DNA of 64,000 bases from Limosilactobacillus kribbianus (lineage in GTDB: Bacteria; Bacillota; Bacilli; Lactobacillales; Lactobacillaceae), in the NCBI RefSeq assembly GCF_026413145.1, contig NZ_JAOVYZ010000004.1, positions 1-64,000 on the forward strand, given 5' to 3'. Shown here piece by piece: positions 52,895 through 62,300 of this stretch. Position numbers and translations under genes: made by a program. Numbering within the stretch: position 1 is the first letter of the stretch; every line of letters begins with the position of its first letter. Below the pieces are notes generated by a model, which saw only the letters and a list, made by a program, of their open reading frames with translations, did not search any database and was not told the DNA's origin.

Positions 52895-54076
52895 TTACGC
52901 CTCCACAAAATTCTTGATTCGTTCAACCGCCGTCTTGATGTTGTCCAGACTAGTGGCGTAGCTGATCCGCAGGTGTCCCTGACCGCCGGCACCAAAGTAG
53001 GAACCGGGGATGACGGCCACTTTGCCTTCGTTGGCGAGGTCGGTCGCAAACTTGATGTCGTCCTTGCCGAACTTCTCCGGCAGTTTGGCGAAGACGTAGA
53101 AGGCCCCGTTTGGCGTGGTGATGGTGAAACCGAGCTTGCGCAGGGCGTCCACCAGGAAGTCCCGCCGCTCCTTGTAGGCGGCCTTCATCTTGAAGGTCGC
53201 TTCCTTGCCGGCTTCCGTGGCAAAGGCGGCCGTGGCGGCGGCCATGGCCGGATCGGAAGCGGCGGTCACCATCATCGCGTGGGTAGCGCTGACCGGGCCC
53301 ATCAATTCCTTGGGGCCGGCGATGAAACCGATCCGGTAGCCGGTCATGGCGTGAGACTTGGAAGCCCCATTGAGGACTAGCGTCTGGTCGGGGATGAATT
53401 CGGCAATCGAGGTGTGGGTGCCGTCGTAGACCAGCTCGGAGTAGATTTCGTCGGCGATCACAACCAGGTCGGTGTCCTTGACGGTGTCGGCGAGTGCTTT
53501 AACCTGGTCACGGGTGTAGGTGACGCCGGTCGGGTTGGATGGGTAGTTGAGAACCAGGGCCTTGGCAGCTGGATGATCAGCGAGTGCCTGCTTGAGTCGC
53601 TCCGGAGTCAGGACGAAATCGTCCGCACTGGTGTCAATCTCGATGGCATTGCTGCCGAGCGGGGTGGTGATGGCGCTGTAGAGCGGGAAGGTCGGGGTGG
53701 CGACCAAGACATCGTCGCCGGGGTTGGTGACCGTTGCCAGGCTGGCGTAGATCCCCTCGGTGGCCCCGATTGTAACGGCGATTTCACTGTCAGGGTCGTA
53801 GTCCAAGTCGTAGCGGTCCTTCATGAAGTGGGCAATCGCCTTCCGCAGTTCAACTGTTCCGTTGCCAGGTGCGTAATGAGAGTCGTTATCCTCAATGCTC
53901 TTAATGGCGGCCTCCTTCATGGGTTCGGGGACGTTGAAGTCGGGTTCACCGAGGGTCAGTTTGACGATTCCCGGAATAGTGCTGGCTTTGTAGTCAAATG
54001 CCCGGATGCCGACCGGCTTGAGGCGGGCAAAGTTCTTGTTAATGTTTTTCATAATCGCGGGTTTAGTAGTTGGCAT
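52895..54076 (-). CDS. class I/II aminotransferase, probably aromatic
   Basis: PLP-dependent aminotransferase of fold type I, 393 residues. Lys240 in NGASKSHAMTGYRIGF binds PLP. NYPSNPTG (about 178-185), Asp209 and Tyr212 in ADEIYSEL, and Arg248 complete the cofactor site. It resembles AraT/PatA of lactobacilli, acting on aromatic amino acids or N-acetyl-diaminopimelate. The leader peptide upstream is rich in Tyr/Trp/Phe codons, and the partner gene encodes a 2-hydroxyacid dehydrogenase, so I favour aromatic substrates. AAGGAGGAA precedes the ATG. Confidence 0.9.
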   Translation of the reverse strand: MPTTKPAIMKNINKNFARLKPVGIRAFDYKASTIPGIVKLTLGEPDFNVPEPMKEAAIKSIEDNDSHYAPGNGTVELRKAIAHFMKDRYDLDYDPDSEIAVTIGATEGIYASLATVTNPGDDVLVATPTFPLYSAITTPLGSNAIEIDTSADDFVLTPERLKQALADHPAAKALVLNYPSNPTGVTYTRDQVKALADTVKDTDLVVIADEIYSELVYDGTHTSIAEFIPDQTLVLNGASKSHAMTGYRIGFIAGPKELMGPVSATHAMMVTAASDPAMAAATAAFATEAGKEATFKMKAAYKERRDFLVDALRKLGFTITTPNGAFYVFAKLPEKFGKDDIKFATDLANEGKVAVIPGSYFGAGGQGHLRISYATSLDNIKTAVERIKNFVEA

Positions 54077-54092
54077 AAATTAATTCCTCCTT

Positions 54093-54200
54093 AAAAGACA
54101 AAGAGCCCGAACGCTGAATCGCTTCAGTATCCGGACCCTTCATCAGATTGGAATGAGTATATAAAGAAGGCTTCCGGATACTTGGGGCTTACCCGGAAGG
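54093..54200 (-). promoter_or_regulatory. transcription attenuator with alternative hairpins
   Basis: Minus-strand order: segment 2 CTTCCGG (54199-54193); segment 3 AGTATCCGGAAG (54182-54171); segment 4 TCCGGATACT (54135-54126); then the terminator arm. Segment 2 pairs with the CCGGAAG end of segment 3. Segment 3 pairs with segment 4 (10 of 10 bp). Segment 4 is also the left arm of the terminator, GGGTCCGGATACTGAA (54138-54123) with loop GCGA and right arm TTCAGCGTTCGGGCTC (54118-54103), then TTTGTCTTTT. The 3-4 and terminator stems exclude each other. Confidence 0.75.
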
Positions 54201-54212
54201 CACAATGATAGA

Positions 54213-54293
54213 TCACTGCTGGCTAGCGGATAAGGACTTGCTAAACCAGTAGTCATACGCATGCTTCAGTTGGTGCAGTGCGTTCTCCATCAT
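54213..54293 (-). CDS. aromatic-rich leader peptide
   Basis: 26-codon frame preceded by AAAGGAGGT 5 nt upstream (GGAGG 7 nt from the ATG). The peptide begins MMENALHQLKHA, continues YDYWF (residues 13-17: Tyr, Asp, Tyr, Trp, Phe) and ends SKSLSASQQ. Four aromatic residues in five codons, the position between a good promoter and a terminator hairpin, and the short length are the marks of an attenuation leader peptide. The region from the TAC-TGG codons to the stop can itself form a hairpin (CTGG..TAGC with GCTA..CCAG), the likely segment 1. No T-box sequence is present. Confidence 0.75.
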   Translation of the reverse strand: MMENALHQLKHAYDYWFSKSLSASQQ

Positions 54294-54326
54294 TGGCGAC
54301 CTCCTTTGATTAACTGATTGGCTCTT

Positions 54327-54354
54327 ATTTTAATCGTTTTCTAATAAAAGTCAA
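54327..54354 (-). promoter_or_regulatory. promoter of the leader-aminotransferase operon
   Basis: Minus-strand -35 TTGACT (54349-54354), 16 bp, -10 TAAAAT (54327-54332). Transcription would start near 54320, just upstream of the leader-peptide ribosome site. Confidence 0.7.
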
Positions 54355-54434
54355 CTATTAAATTAAAAAACACTGAGCAATCGTCAAAGGAGCCTGCCGA
54401 AAAAAGTCAAAAAATATTTCACTTTTTTGGTATA

Positions 54435-54468
54435 TTACACTTGTATTATATCACTGATGTGGTATAAT
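54435..54468 (+). promoter_or_regulatory. promoter(s) of the HTH-clpL operon
   Basis: Extended -10 TGGTATAAT (-10 about 54463-54468) with TTGTAT 16 bp upstream; a second overlapping set (TTGGTA with TATTATAT) is possible. Single GTCAAA elements occur upstream (54382-54387 and 54407-54412), but not the tandem heptads of a CtsR operator. Confidence 0.6.
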
Positions 54469-54494
54469 AATAACTGTAAAGGAAGTGAATAGCG

Positions 54495-54737
54495 ATGCGG
54501 ATCGATATCAAGCGTTACTTGGAGGTGCACAATCTGACAATCTACCAGGTATCGAAACGTTCCGGCTATGGCTACACGACTTTACACAAATCCTTTAACA
54601 AACCGCAATCGAGTTCCACATCGCTTAATTTACGCGATCTGGATGCACTGGCCCGTGCCCAGCACATGGCCATGTGGGAGGTGTTGCGTGAACTTGAAAC
54701 GCACTATCTGGAACAAGATCGTGATGAGTCGTTGTAG
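54495..54737 (+). CDS. small helix-turn-helix protein upstream of clpL
   Basis: 80 residues. The first 60 have the pattern of a Cro/C1 (Xre) DNA-binding domain: IDIKRYLEVHNLTIYQVSKRSGYGYTTLHKSFN, then LNLRDLDALARAQHM. A short acidic C-terminus follows (LEQDRDESL). GGAAGTGA precedes the ATG. It is separated from clpL by 55 bp without a terminator, so the two are probably co-transcribed. It may regulate clpL or its own promoter; no function is established here. Confidence 0.75.
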   Translation: MRIDIKRYLEVHNLTIYQVSKRSGYGYTTLHKSFNKPQSSSTSLNLRDLDALARAQHMAMWEVLRELETHYLEQDRDESL

Positions 54738-54792
54738 CCACGGCTTTTAATTCTGACTACAAAATAAAAAATTATTAGGGAGGTACTGCATA

Positions 54793-56964
54793 ATGGCTCA
54801 AAATCCAATGGATCCATTTAACAGCGATATGAATGACATCTTTAACCAATTAATGGGTGGCATGAACGGTTACAATTCTGAGAACCGGCGCTACATGATT
54901 AACGGACGTGAAGTTACACCAGAAGAGTTTGCCCAGTATCGGCGGACCGGTCAGCTGCCTGGTGGTGCAGCACCACAGGCACACCAACCAGGTCAACAGG
55001 CGGGTAACGGTAAGGACAGCGTTTTGCAAAAGCTCGGCCGGAATCTGACTGAAGAGGCCCGGCAAGGCAAGCTTGACCCAGTAATTGGTCGGAACAAAGA
55101 AATTCAAGAAACCGCCGAAATTTTAAGTCGGCGCACGAAGAACAACCCCGTTCTAGTTGGGGACGCCGGTGTTGGTAAGACGGCCGTTGTCGAAGGTCTG
55201 GCTCAGGCAATCGTCAACGGTGATGTCCCGGCACCAATTAAGGATAAGGAAATCATCAGCATTGATATTTCCGGCCTGGAAGCCGGCACCCAATACCGGG
55301 GCAGCTTCGAAGAAAACATGCAAAAACTGATCGATGAAGTCAAGAAGGCCGGGAACGTCATCCTGTTCTTCGACGAAATTCACCAGATCATTGGTGCCGG
55401 GTCAACCGGCTCCGACAGTGGCTCCAAGGGGATGGCCGACATCATCAAGCCAGCCCTGTCACGGGGTGAAATTACCGTGATCGGTGCCACGACTCAGGAC
55501 GAGTACAGAAACACCATCATGAAGGACGCTGCTTTGGCACGGCGGTTTAACCCAGTCACGGTTAACGCCCCAAGCAAGGCTGCCACGCTGGAAATTCTGA
55601 AGGGCATTCGGAGCTTGTACGAACGCCACCACAATGTCAAATTGCCTGACGACGTTTTGAAGGCGGCCGTGGACTACTCCGTTCAGTACATGCCGCAGCG
55701 GTCCCTGCCGGACAAGGCGATTGACCTGGTCGACATGACGGCTGCACACCTGGCAGCTAAGCACCCGGCTCACGATGCAAAGCAGATTGAGGCCGAAATC
55801 GAGTCCGAGACGAAGAAGCAAAAGGAAGCAGCGAAGAAGGAAGACTATAAGGCTGCCCAGGCTGCCAAGGACAAGATTGCTGACTTAAAGAAGCAGCTGA
55901 GCCAGAATTCCGAGGACGAGAAGGTCACTGCAACACCAGCCGATGTTGCCAATGCCGTTGAACAGATGACGGGCATTCCGGTTTCCAAGATCGGGGCTTC
56001 CGACGTTGAGCGGCTGAAAGACATGGACAAGCGACTGGAAGGCAAGGTCATCGGCCAGGACGAAGCTGTTGAGGCCGTTGCCCGGGCCATCCGGCGGAAC
56101 CGGGCCGGCTTTGACGAGGGCGACCAGCCAATCGGCTCCTTCCTCTTCGTCGGACCAACCGGTGTCGGGAAGACCGAGCTGGCTAAGCAGTTGGCCCTCG
56201 ACATGTTCGGTTCCAAGAACGACCTGATCCGGCTCGACATGTCCGAATACTCAGACCGGACCGCCGTTTCCAAGCTGATCGGTGCCACTGCCGGTTACGT
56301 TGGCTACGATGACAACTCCAACACCCTGACGGAAAAGGTACGTCGGCACCCATACTCCATCATCTTGCTGGATGAAATCGAAAAGGCCAACCCACAGGTC
56401 ATCACGCTCCTGTTGCAAGTGCTCGACGATGGTCGGCTGACTGACGGTCAGGGGAACACCATTGACTTCAAGAACACGATCATCATTGCCACTTCCAACG
56501 CGGGCTACTCCAATGATGCGCCAATCAAGCTCGGGGATGAAAAGGACGAGGAAGACTTGATCAAGAAGTTGACCAACTACTTCCGTCCAGAATTCCTCAA
56601 CCGGTTCAACGCCATCGTTGAGTTCCACAGCCTGACCAAGGAAGACCTCCAGAAGATCGTTGACCTGATGCTGGCAGACGTTAACAAGACCCTGGCTAAG
56701 AAGGACATGGACGTCAAGGTAACGCCAACGGCCAAGAAGTTCCTGATTGACTCGGGTTACGACAAGGCCATGGGTGCCCGTCCGCTTCGTCGGGTGATCG
56801 AACGGGAAATCCGTGACAAGGTCACTGACTACTACCTGGATCACCTCGATGCCAAGCACCTGGTTGCCCAGATGCAGGACGGCAAGCTGGTCGTGGTCGA
56901 TGCCAAGGACGCCGTTGACGATGACAGCAAGGAATACACACCAAAGGATGATAAGGAAGACTAA
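54793..56964 (+). CDS. clpL: ATP-dependent chaperone ClpL
   Basis: Hsp100 AAA+ disaggregase of lactobacilli and streptococci, linked to heat and acid survival. The 723 residues lack the N-terminal Clp repeat domain and start with a short Asn/Met/Gly-rich segment ([29 protein letters not shown]). AAA domain 1 has Walker A GDAGVGKT (123-130) and [12 protein letters not shown]. The middle coiled coil is Lys/Glu/Ala-rich (about 335-375). AAA domain 2 has GPTGVGKT and [11 protein letters not shown]. The C-terminus is acidic. There is no IGF/L-type loop for ClpP, as expected for ClpL. Confidence 0.95.
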   Translation: MAQNPMDPFNSDMNDIFNQLMGGMNGYNSENRRYMINGREVTPEEFAQYRRTGQLPGGAAPQAHQPGQQAGNGKDSVLQKLGRNLTEEARQGKLDPVIGRNKEIQETAEILSRRTKNNPVLVGDAGVGKTAVVEGLAQAIVNGDVPAPIKDKEIISIDISGLEAGTQYRGSFEENMQKLIDEVKKAGNVILFFDEIHQIIGAGSTGSDSGSKGMADIIKPALSRGEITVIGATTQDEYRNTIMKDAALARRFNPVTVNAPSKAATLEILKGIRSLYERHHNVKLPDDVLKAAVDYSVQYMPQRSLPDKAIDLVDMTAAHLAAKHPAHDAKQIEAEIESETKKQKEAAKKEDYKAAQAAKDKIADLKKQLSQNSEDEKVTATPADVANAVEQMTGIPVSKIGASDVERLKDMDKRLEGKVIGQDEAVEAVARAIRRNRAGFDEGDQPIGSFLFVGPTGVGKTELAKQLALDMFGSKNDLIRLDMSEYSDRTAVSKLIGATAGYVGYDDNSNTLTEKVRRHPYSIILLDEIEKANPQVITLLLQVLDDGRLTDGQGNTIDFKNTIIIATSNAGYSNDAPIKLGDEKDEEDLIKKLTNYFRPEFLNRFNAIVEFHSLTKEDLQKIVDLMLADVNKTLAKKDMDVKVTPTAKKFLIDSGYDKAMGARPLRRVIEREIRDKVTDYYLDHLDAKHLVAQMQDGKLVVVDAKDAVDDDSKEYTPKDDKED

Positions 56965-56982
56965 TATCATCTAGTGGACTAA

Positions 56983-57028
56983 AAAACAGCAAAAAGCTGG
57001 TCGATTGCGACCGGCTTTTTGCTGTTTT
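56983..57028. terminator. bidirectional terminator, clpL / acetyltransferase
   Basis: AAAACAGCAAAAAGC-GGTCG pairs with CGACC-GCTTTTTGCTGTTTT; long stem usable from both sides. Confidence 0.9.
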
Positions 57029-57620
57029 AAAGGTGATTTTGATCGATGAGCGGCTTCATAAAGTCGTTGGTGACGTGGGTGAGCCGCGGTGCTTTCCTTT
57101 CTAGGTTGAGCTCAAAGGCGATCCGGTGGGTGTCGATCTGATCGGGCACTTCGACGGTTCCCCGCGCGACAAAACCGAAACTCTTGGCGAGTCCCTGCAT
57201 GGCCTGATTTTGTTCATGAGTGTCGAGCCGGAAGTTAGTGATATCCATGCTCAGCCCGACCGTCAACAAGTTGGAAAAGAGCAGCTTGCCCAGGTGCTGC
57301 CCCCGGAAGCGATCGCTGATGGCAACCCGGTGGAAGGTGGCGTAAGGTTGAATTGGCTGGGCCCAGCTGCCGTTTTTGATGACCCGGTAGCTCGGTTCCG
57401 GAGTGGTTAGGATGGCGGTGTAGCCGGCCAGCTCCTGATTGATGACCAGGACCCAGCCAATTTCCCGGGAAATATCTTCGGTGATCATCGTCAGATTGGG
57501 ATGGCCGTCCTGCCACTGGTGACCGCCGTCCCGCTTGATGGCGGCCTTGGCCTCGGCAATAATTTGCATGATGGCGGGGCGATCGGCCAGGGTGGCACGG
57601 CGGAGATAGACTTGCTGCAT
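57027..57620 (-). CDS. GNAT-family N-acetyltransferase
   Basis: 197-residue acetyl-CoA-dependent acetyltransferase. It starts VYLRRATLADRPAIMQII; the acetyl-CoA motif A is RVAISDRFRGQHLGKLLF, followed by FRLDTHEQNQAMQGLAKSFGF. The substrate is unknown. GGAGAC precedes the ATG. The codons for EDISREIG contain the third Noc-type palindrome (57460-57475). Confidence 0.88.
   Translation of the reverse strand: MQQVYLRRATLADRPAIMQIIAEAKAAIKRDGGHQWQDGHPNLTMITEDISREIGWVLVINQELAGYTAILTTPEPSYRVIKNGSWAQPIQPYATFHRVAISDRFRGQHLGKLLFSNLLTVGLSMDITNFRLDTHEQNQAMQGLAKSFGFVARGTVEVPDQIDTHRIAFELNLERKAPRLTHVTNDFMKPLIDQNHL
57460..57475. promoter_or_regulatory. Noc-binding-type site 3 (inside a coding region)
   Basis: ATTTCCCGGGAAATAT, identical over 16 bp to the sites at 9730 and 35482. 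Here it is read as Ile-Ser-Arg-Glu-Ile on the minus strand. Confidence 0.65.
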
Positions 57621-57743
57621 AATTCAGGTCTCCTTTGCATTTTTATGTCTAAAATAACACAAATTGCCGGTCTTGCTGCTACTAGATTGCCGGTTCGTGC
57701 GTTAAAATAGAAGCATGACTACAGAAAAAAGGAGGGGACTGCG

Positions 57744-59210
57744 ATGGCGTTAACCTGGGCGATTGTGCGCTGGATCTTGCTATTAATCATCGTTTTAAAC
57801 GAGGTTTTGGCAATCTATACTGTTTTTCGTGAAAAGCGGGACATTGCCGCCACCTGGGCCTGGCTGCTGGTGTTGACTTTGATTCCGGTGCTGGGCTTCA
57901 TTCTCTACGCCTTCCTCGGTCGAAAGCTGCCCCACCGGCGGTTGAACCTGATGAAGACGCAGACCCAGCTGAAGCTGCAGGAGGCAATTGACCGCCAAAA
58001 ACAGCAGTTTATCAACATGCCTAAGCCGCGTCACCAGGTCACCCAGATCTACCGACGAACGATCATGCTCTTTCAAAACATTGACGATTCGTTTTTGAGC
58101 CGCCATAACCATGTCGAGATTTTCACGACGGGAAACGATCTTTTTCAACGGATGTTTGACGAAATCGCTGCCGCCACGAAGAGCATTCACATCGAGTTCT
58201 ACTCCATTTATAACGACCGGATTGGCAACCAGCTGCGGACCCTTTTAGAGCGGAAGGCCAGCGAAGGCGTCGAGGTCCGGGTGCTGTACGATTCCTGGGG
58301 GTCAATGGGGGTTCATCCGAGCTTCTATGACGGCCTGCGAGAACAGGGGGGCTTTGCGGAGCCATTCCTCTTATCGCGCAGCAACCTCTTTGACTTTCGG
58401 TTGAACTACCGGGATCACCGGAAGATCGTAGTGCTTGATGGCAAGATTGGCTACGTCGGTGGTTTCAACGTCGGCGACCAGTACCTGGGGCGTTTCGAGA
58501 AGTTTGGCAACTGGCGGGATACCCACCTGCGCATCGTTGGCGGCGGGGTTTATGGCCTGCAGCGACGGTTCATCAGTGACTGGAATGCCTCGGCTGCCAA
58601 ACCAGAAGAGAAGTTGGAGCACTACCGCAGCTACTTTCCAGAGATTAAGGTGCGCCACGGCAGCACGGCCCTGCAGGTAGTTACCAACGGACCCGAATCG
58701 GAGATGGAGAAGATCAAGTTGGGGTATCTGCGGCTAATTAACGCTGCTCAGGATCATATCTGGATTCAAACGCCCTACCTGATCCCAGACGATAGCGTCC
58801 TTGATGCCTTGCGGGTCGCCGCCCATTCCGGCGTTGATGTTCGGATCATGATCCCTTGCAAGCCGGACCACCCCTTTGTTTATCGGGCCACGCAGTACTA
58901 TGCGCACGCCTTGGCGGGGGAAGGGGTAACCATCTATACCTACCAGAACGGCTTTCTGCATGCGAAGACAATGACGGTGGATGGCCGGATGGCTTCCGTC
59001 GGTTCGGCCAACATGGACATTCGCAGCTTCAAGCTCAACTTCGAAATCAACACCTTCATCTATGACGCCGTGACTACCGACCAGCTCGAACAGATCTTTG
59101 TCAACGATATCCGGGACTGCCGGGTGATGACGAGCGAACGCTTTGACCAGCAATCCCGTTGGCTGCACTTCAAGCAGCGCTTTTCACGGCTATTGTCACC
59201 GATTTTATAA
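57744..59210 (+). CDS. cls: cardiolipin synthase
   Basis: Joins two phosphatidylglycerol molecules into cardiolipin plus glycerol at the membrane. The 488 residues have two N-terminal membrane helices (about 5-25 and 36-56, TWAWLLVLTLIPVLGFILYAF) and two phospholipase D motifs, HRKIVVLDGKIGYVGG (about 232-247) and HAKTMTVDGRMASVGS (about 408-423). Both HxK(x)4D centres are intact. GGAGGGG precedes the ATG. Single-gene unit with its own terminator. Confidence 0.95.
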   Translation: MALTWAIVRWILLLIIVLNEVLAIYTVFREKRDIAATWAWLLVLTLIPVLGFILYAFLGRKLPHRRLNLMKTQTQLKLQEAIDRQKQQFINMPKPRHQVTQIYRRTIMLFQNIDDSFLSRHNHVEIFTTGNDLFQRMFDEIAAATKSIHIEFYSIYNDRIGNQLRTLLERKASEGVEVRVLYDSWGSMGVHPSFYDGLREQGGFAEPFLLSRSNLFDFRLNYRDHRKIVVLDGKIGYVGGFNVGDQYLGRFEKFGNWRDTHLRIVGGGVYGLQRRFISDWNASAAKPEEKLEHYRSYFPEIKVRHGSTALQVVTNGPESEMEKIKLGYLRLINAAQDHIWIQTPYLIPDDSVLDALRVAAHSGVDVRIMIPCKPDHPFVYRATQYYAHALAGEGVTIYTYQNGFLHAKTMTVDGRMASVGSANMDIRSFKLNFEINTFIYDAVTTDQLEQIFVNDIRDCRVMTSERFDQQSRWLHFKQRFSRLLSPIL

Positions 59211-59238
59211 GGCTGGAGAGATTGCTCCGGCTTTTTTT
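59211..59238 (+). terminator. terminator of cls
   Basis: GCTGGAG (59212-59218) pairs with CTCCGGC (59225-59231), followed by TTTTTTT. Confidence 0.85.
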
Positions 59239-59244
59239 GTTCGG

Positions 59245-59274
59245 TTGCCAGAACATTTGTTCGTATGATAGAAT
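59245..59274 (+). promoter_or_regulatory. rexBA promoter with SOS box
   Basis: -35 TTGCCA (59245-59250), 18 bp, -10 TAGAAT (59269-59274). Between them lies AGAACATTTGTTCG (59250-59263), matching the Gram-positive LexA box CGAACnnnnGTTCG except for the first base. LexA bound here would block the promoter, so rexBA is probably induced by DNA damage. Confidence 0.65.
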
Positions 59275-59309
59275 TGATTTATCAATCATCAGTGAAAGGA
59301 CGCGACGAA

Positions 59310-62300
59310 ATGGGGAGCCTAGGATTTGTTTTGGGAACGGCCGCCGTTGATCACCAGCAGGTCTTGATCGATCAGCTGGTCGATCAATTGCGGACCGCAC
59401 CGATAGAGGATACTTTTTTCTATATTGTGCCGAATCACATTAAATTTGAGACTGAAATCCACGTCTTAGAGGGCTTGCGCGCACGCCAGGGAAAAACGGA
59501 TCAGGAACGGTTTGCAGCTAATCGTGTCCAGGTCCTTTCCTTCAGTCGGCTGGCCTGGTACCTTCTCCGCGACACGCCGCTCTTTCGCCGCACCCGTCTG
59601 TCTAAGGTCGGTATGGCAATGCTGACAACCAAAATCCTCCAGGAACACCGGGATGAATTGAGCCTTTACGCCAGCGAAATTCGCCAGGCCGGCTTTGTCC
59701 AAAAGCTGACGGACCAATTAGAAGAGCTGCAAGCCGCCAATATTACGGCGGATGATTTTGCCACGATTGTCCAGCGAGCTGGGGCAGATCCGGCGATCAA
59801 GGCCAATCCCGCCTGGCTGGCCAAGATGCATGACGTAGCCCTGATTTACCGCACCTATGAGGAACGCCTGCAGAAACATTTCCTGGGAAATAATGAACTC
59901 TACCAACAGCTGGCCCAGTACTTCTACCAGGAGTCGGCCAGTCAACACATGCACTTTTTCATCGATCGCTTTGCCCAGTTCACGGCCGGGGAGCAGCAGA
60001 TCGTTGATGCTATCGTGCTCAACGCCGCGACGACCACTGTTTCACTGACTCTGGACCGGGGCTATCCCGACCAGCGCCATCCGTCTCCTTTTGAGCTGCC
60101 GGGAAAGAACGATCTTTTCTATAATTCGGCGATGCAGTACCACCGCTTATGGAAATTTGCCCAGGCCCACCCGCAGGATGTTCGTCTGCTGGACAACGTG
60201 GTTTATGCGCAGCGCCCGCGAGTGAGTACGGACTTGCAGGAGTTTGACCACTTCTTCCGCCGGTACGCCGCCGAGCCGATCGACCTCAGTGCTGGCCACC
60301 CGCTCGTCGTGACCGACAGCATCCAGGTTCAATCGGTTCCCAACCGGCTGGCCGAATTGGAGAACGTGGCGACCCAGATCCACCAGCTTGTTGCCACCGG
60401 CCACTACCGCTACCGGGACTTTCTGGTGCTTAGCCGGCACTTGGATGGCTACCAGACGATGATTGCTCCCGTCTTCCATGCTCATCAGATTCCGTTCTTT
60501 AACGATCACGAGCGGCGGATGGATAATCACCCGCTGGTCGTCTTGCTAGCAACCCTGTTCAAGATCCCGCTTCACGGCTACAAGACGGCCGACATCATTC
60601 AGTTGCTTAAGACCTGGCTGCTCTTGCCGCCGGCTGTCGACCAGGCCCAGCTGACCGAAGCAGTGTTTACGACCGAGAATTGGTGCCTAAAGCAGGCAAT
60701 TGAGGGTAAGCACGCCTGGACGACGCGGGACCCGCAGGAGATTGCCGAATTGTGGCAGGTCAAGGGAACCGACACGACGGCACCAAACTACCAAAATTCT
60801 CGTCAAAAACGGGTCAATGATCAGCTAAGCCTGATTCGCAATTTTGTGGGCCAGACCCTAGTTCCGTTCTTCGATGACTTAAAGCGGGTCCAGACCGGTC
60901 GGGAATTGGCGACCAAGCTCTACCAATTCTTGGCGAATAACGGCGTGACCGACCGCCTTCACGATTGGCAGCAATACCAGGTCGACCAGACCGGCGACCT
61001 CGACCTTGCCCGTCAGCCTCAACAGGTCTGGGCGACCTTCTGTCAGATTCTGCAGGAATACGTGACGATCCTTGGTGATGCTCAGGTGGGGGACTCCAGT
61101 CGCGAGAAATTGCTGACAAACTTCAATGATCTTCTCCAGGCCGGGTTTGCCGCGGCCCAGTACTCCCAGATTCCCGCTACCCTGGACCAGGTCGTGATTT
61201 CGGAAACCGGGATCGTCCAAAGTCAGAGTCGCCGCCTGGTCTTCGTGATCGGGGCCACGGACGACGTTATGCCGGAGGTTCACGATGACGAGGGCCTGCT
61301 GACGGATAACGACAAGGATATTCTGAGCCAGTACCTCGACCAGGACTATCAATATCTGCCCGCTACCAGCAGTGATCAGTTGGCCGACGAGCCGTTCCTT
61401 CACTACCAGGGCTTCATGGCGGCGCAAGAGCGGTTGGTCCTTTCCGCGCCGCAATTTGGTGATGAGGATAAGGAGTTGCAGATGTCACCGTACCTCCGGG
61501 ATCTTGCCACCTACTTCCAAATGCGAATTGACGTCGTTCCGCTGGCCACCAGTCCGGTCGGTCAGCAGTCCGCTGCGCGCTTTGTCAGCACGCCGCTGGC
61601 GACCACCAGCCAGTTGATCCAGGTGATGCGCCAGCTCGATGACGACCAGGGGATCCAAGGCGGGCACCGTCCACAGCTGCCGCGTGGCTGGCGCCAGGTT
61701 GCGGCGGTCTTGAACCAGCTTGCCAAGCAGGACCAGGACCTGGCGGAGCGCTTTGCAGTAATCCATCGTGGTTTTGCCTACCATAACCAGACGAAAAACA
61801 TCAGCACCGAGATGGCACAGGTGCTCTATCTGCATACGGCTGAAGACAGCGATGAACAGATCCTCTATGCCTCGATTTCGCAGCTCCAGGATTTCTACAT
61901 TAACCAGTACGAATACTTCCTGAAGTACGGCCTGCGATTGAAGAAACGGGACGAATTGGCGATGTCTACCGACCGGATCGGGACCTACTTTCACCGGGCA
62001 ATGGAAGTCTTTGTCAACCTGGTTCGGCAATCTGACTTCAGTTTTGCGGATCTCAGTCGGGCCGATCACCAGGACGCCCTGAATCGCTTTATCGGGCAGG
62101 CACTGGACGCGGCCGATCAGCTCCAGCCGGAACTGCTGCGGCTGGTGGGAGCCTCGGCTCAGGCGCGCTTTCAGTACCAGCAGCTCACCACGATTGTCAA
62201 AACAATGCTGAAGACGCTCTGCCAGCAGGCAGCCAACGCTCACTTTGTTCCCCGGGCGACTGAGGTTCAGTTCGGACGGATTGGCGGTCAGGACAAGGCG

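Noticed and set aside
54077-54320. T-box riboswitch upstream of the aminotransferase
   Set aside because: No AGGGTGGNACCGCG-type T-box, no stem I specifier arrangement; instead a translated leader peptide with alternative hairpins is present.
54370-54420. CtsR operator upstream of the HTH-clpL unit
   Set aside because: GTCAAA occurs twice, but the copies are about 25 bp apart; the required tandem heptads with a 3-nt gap are missing.
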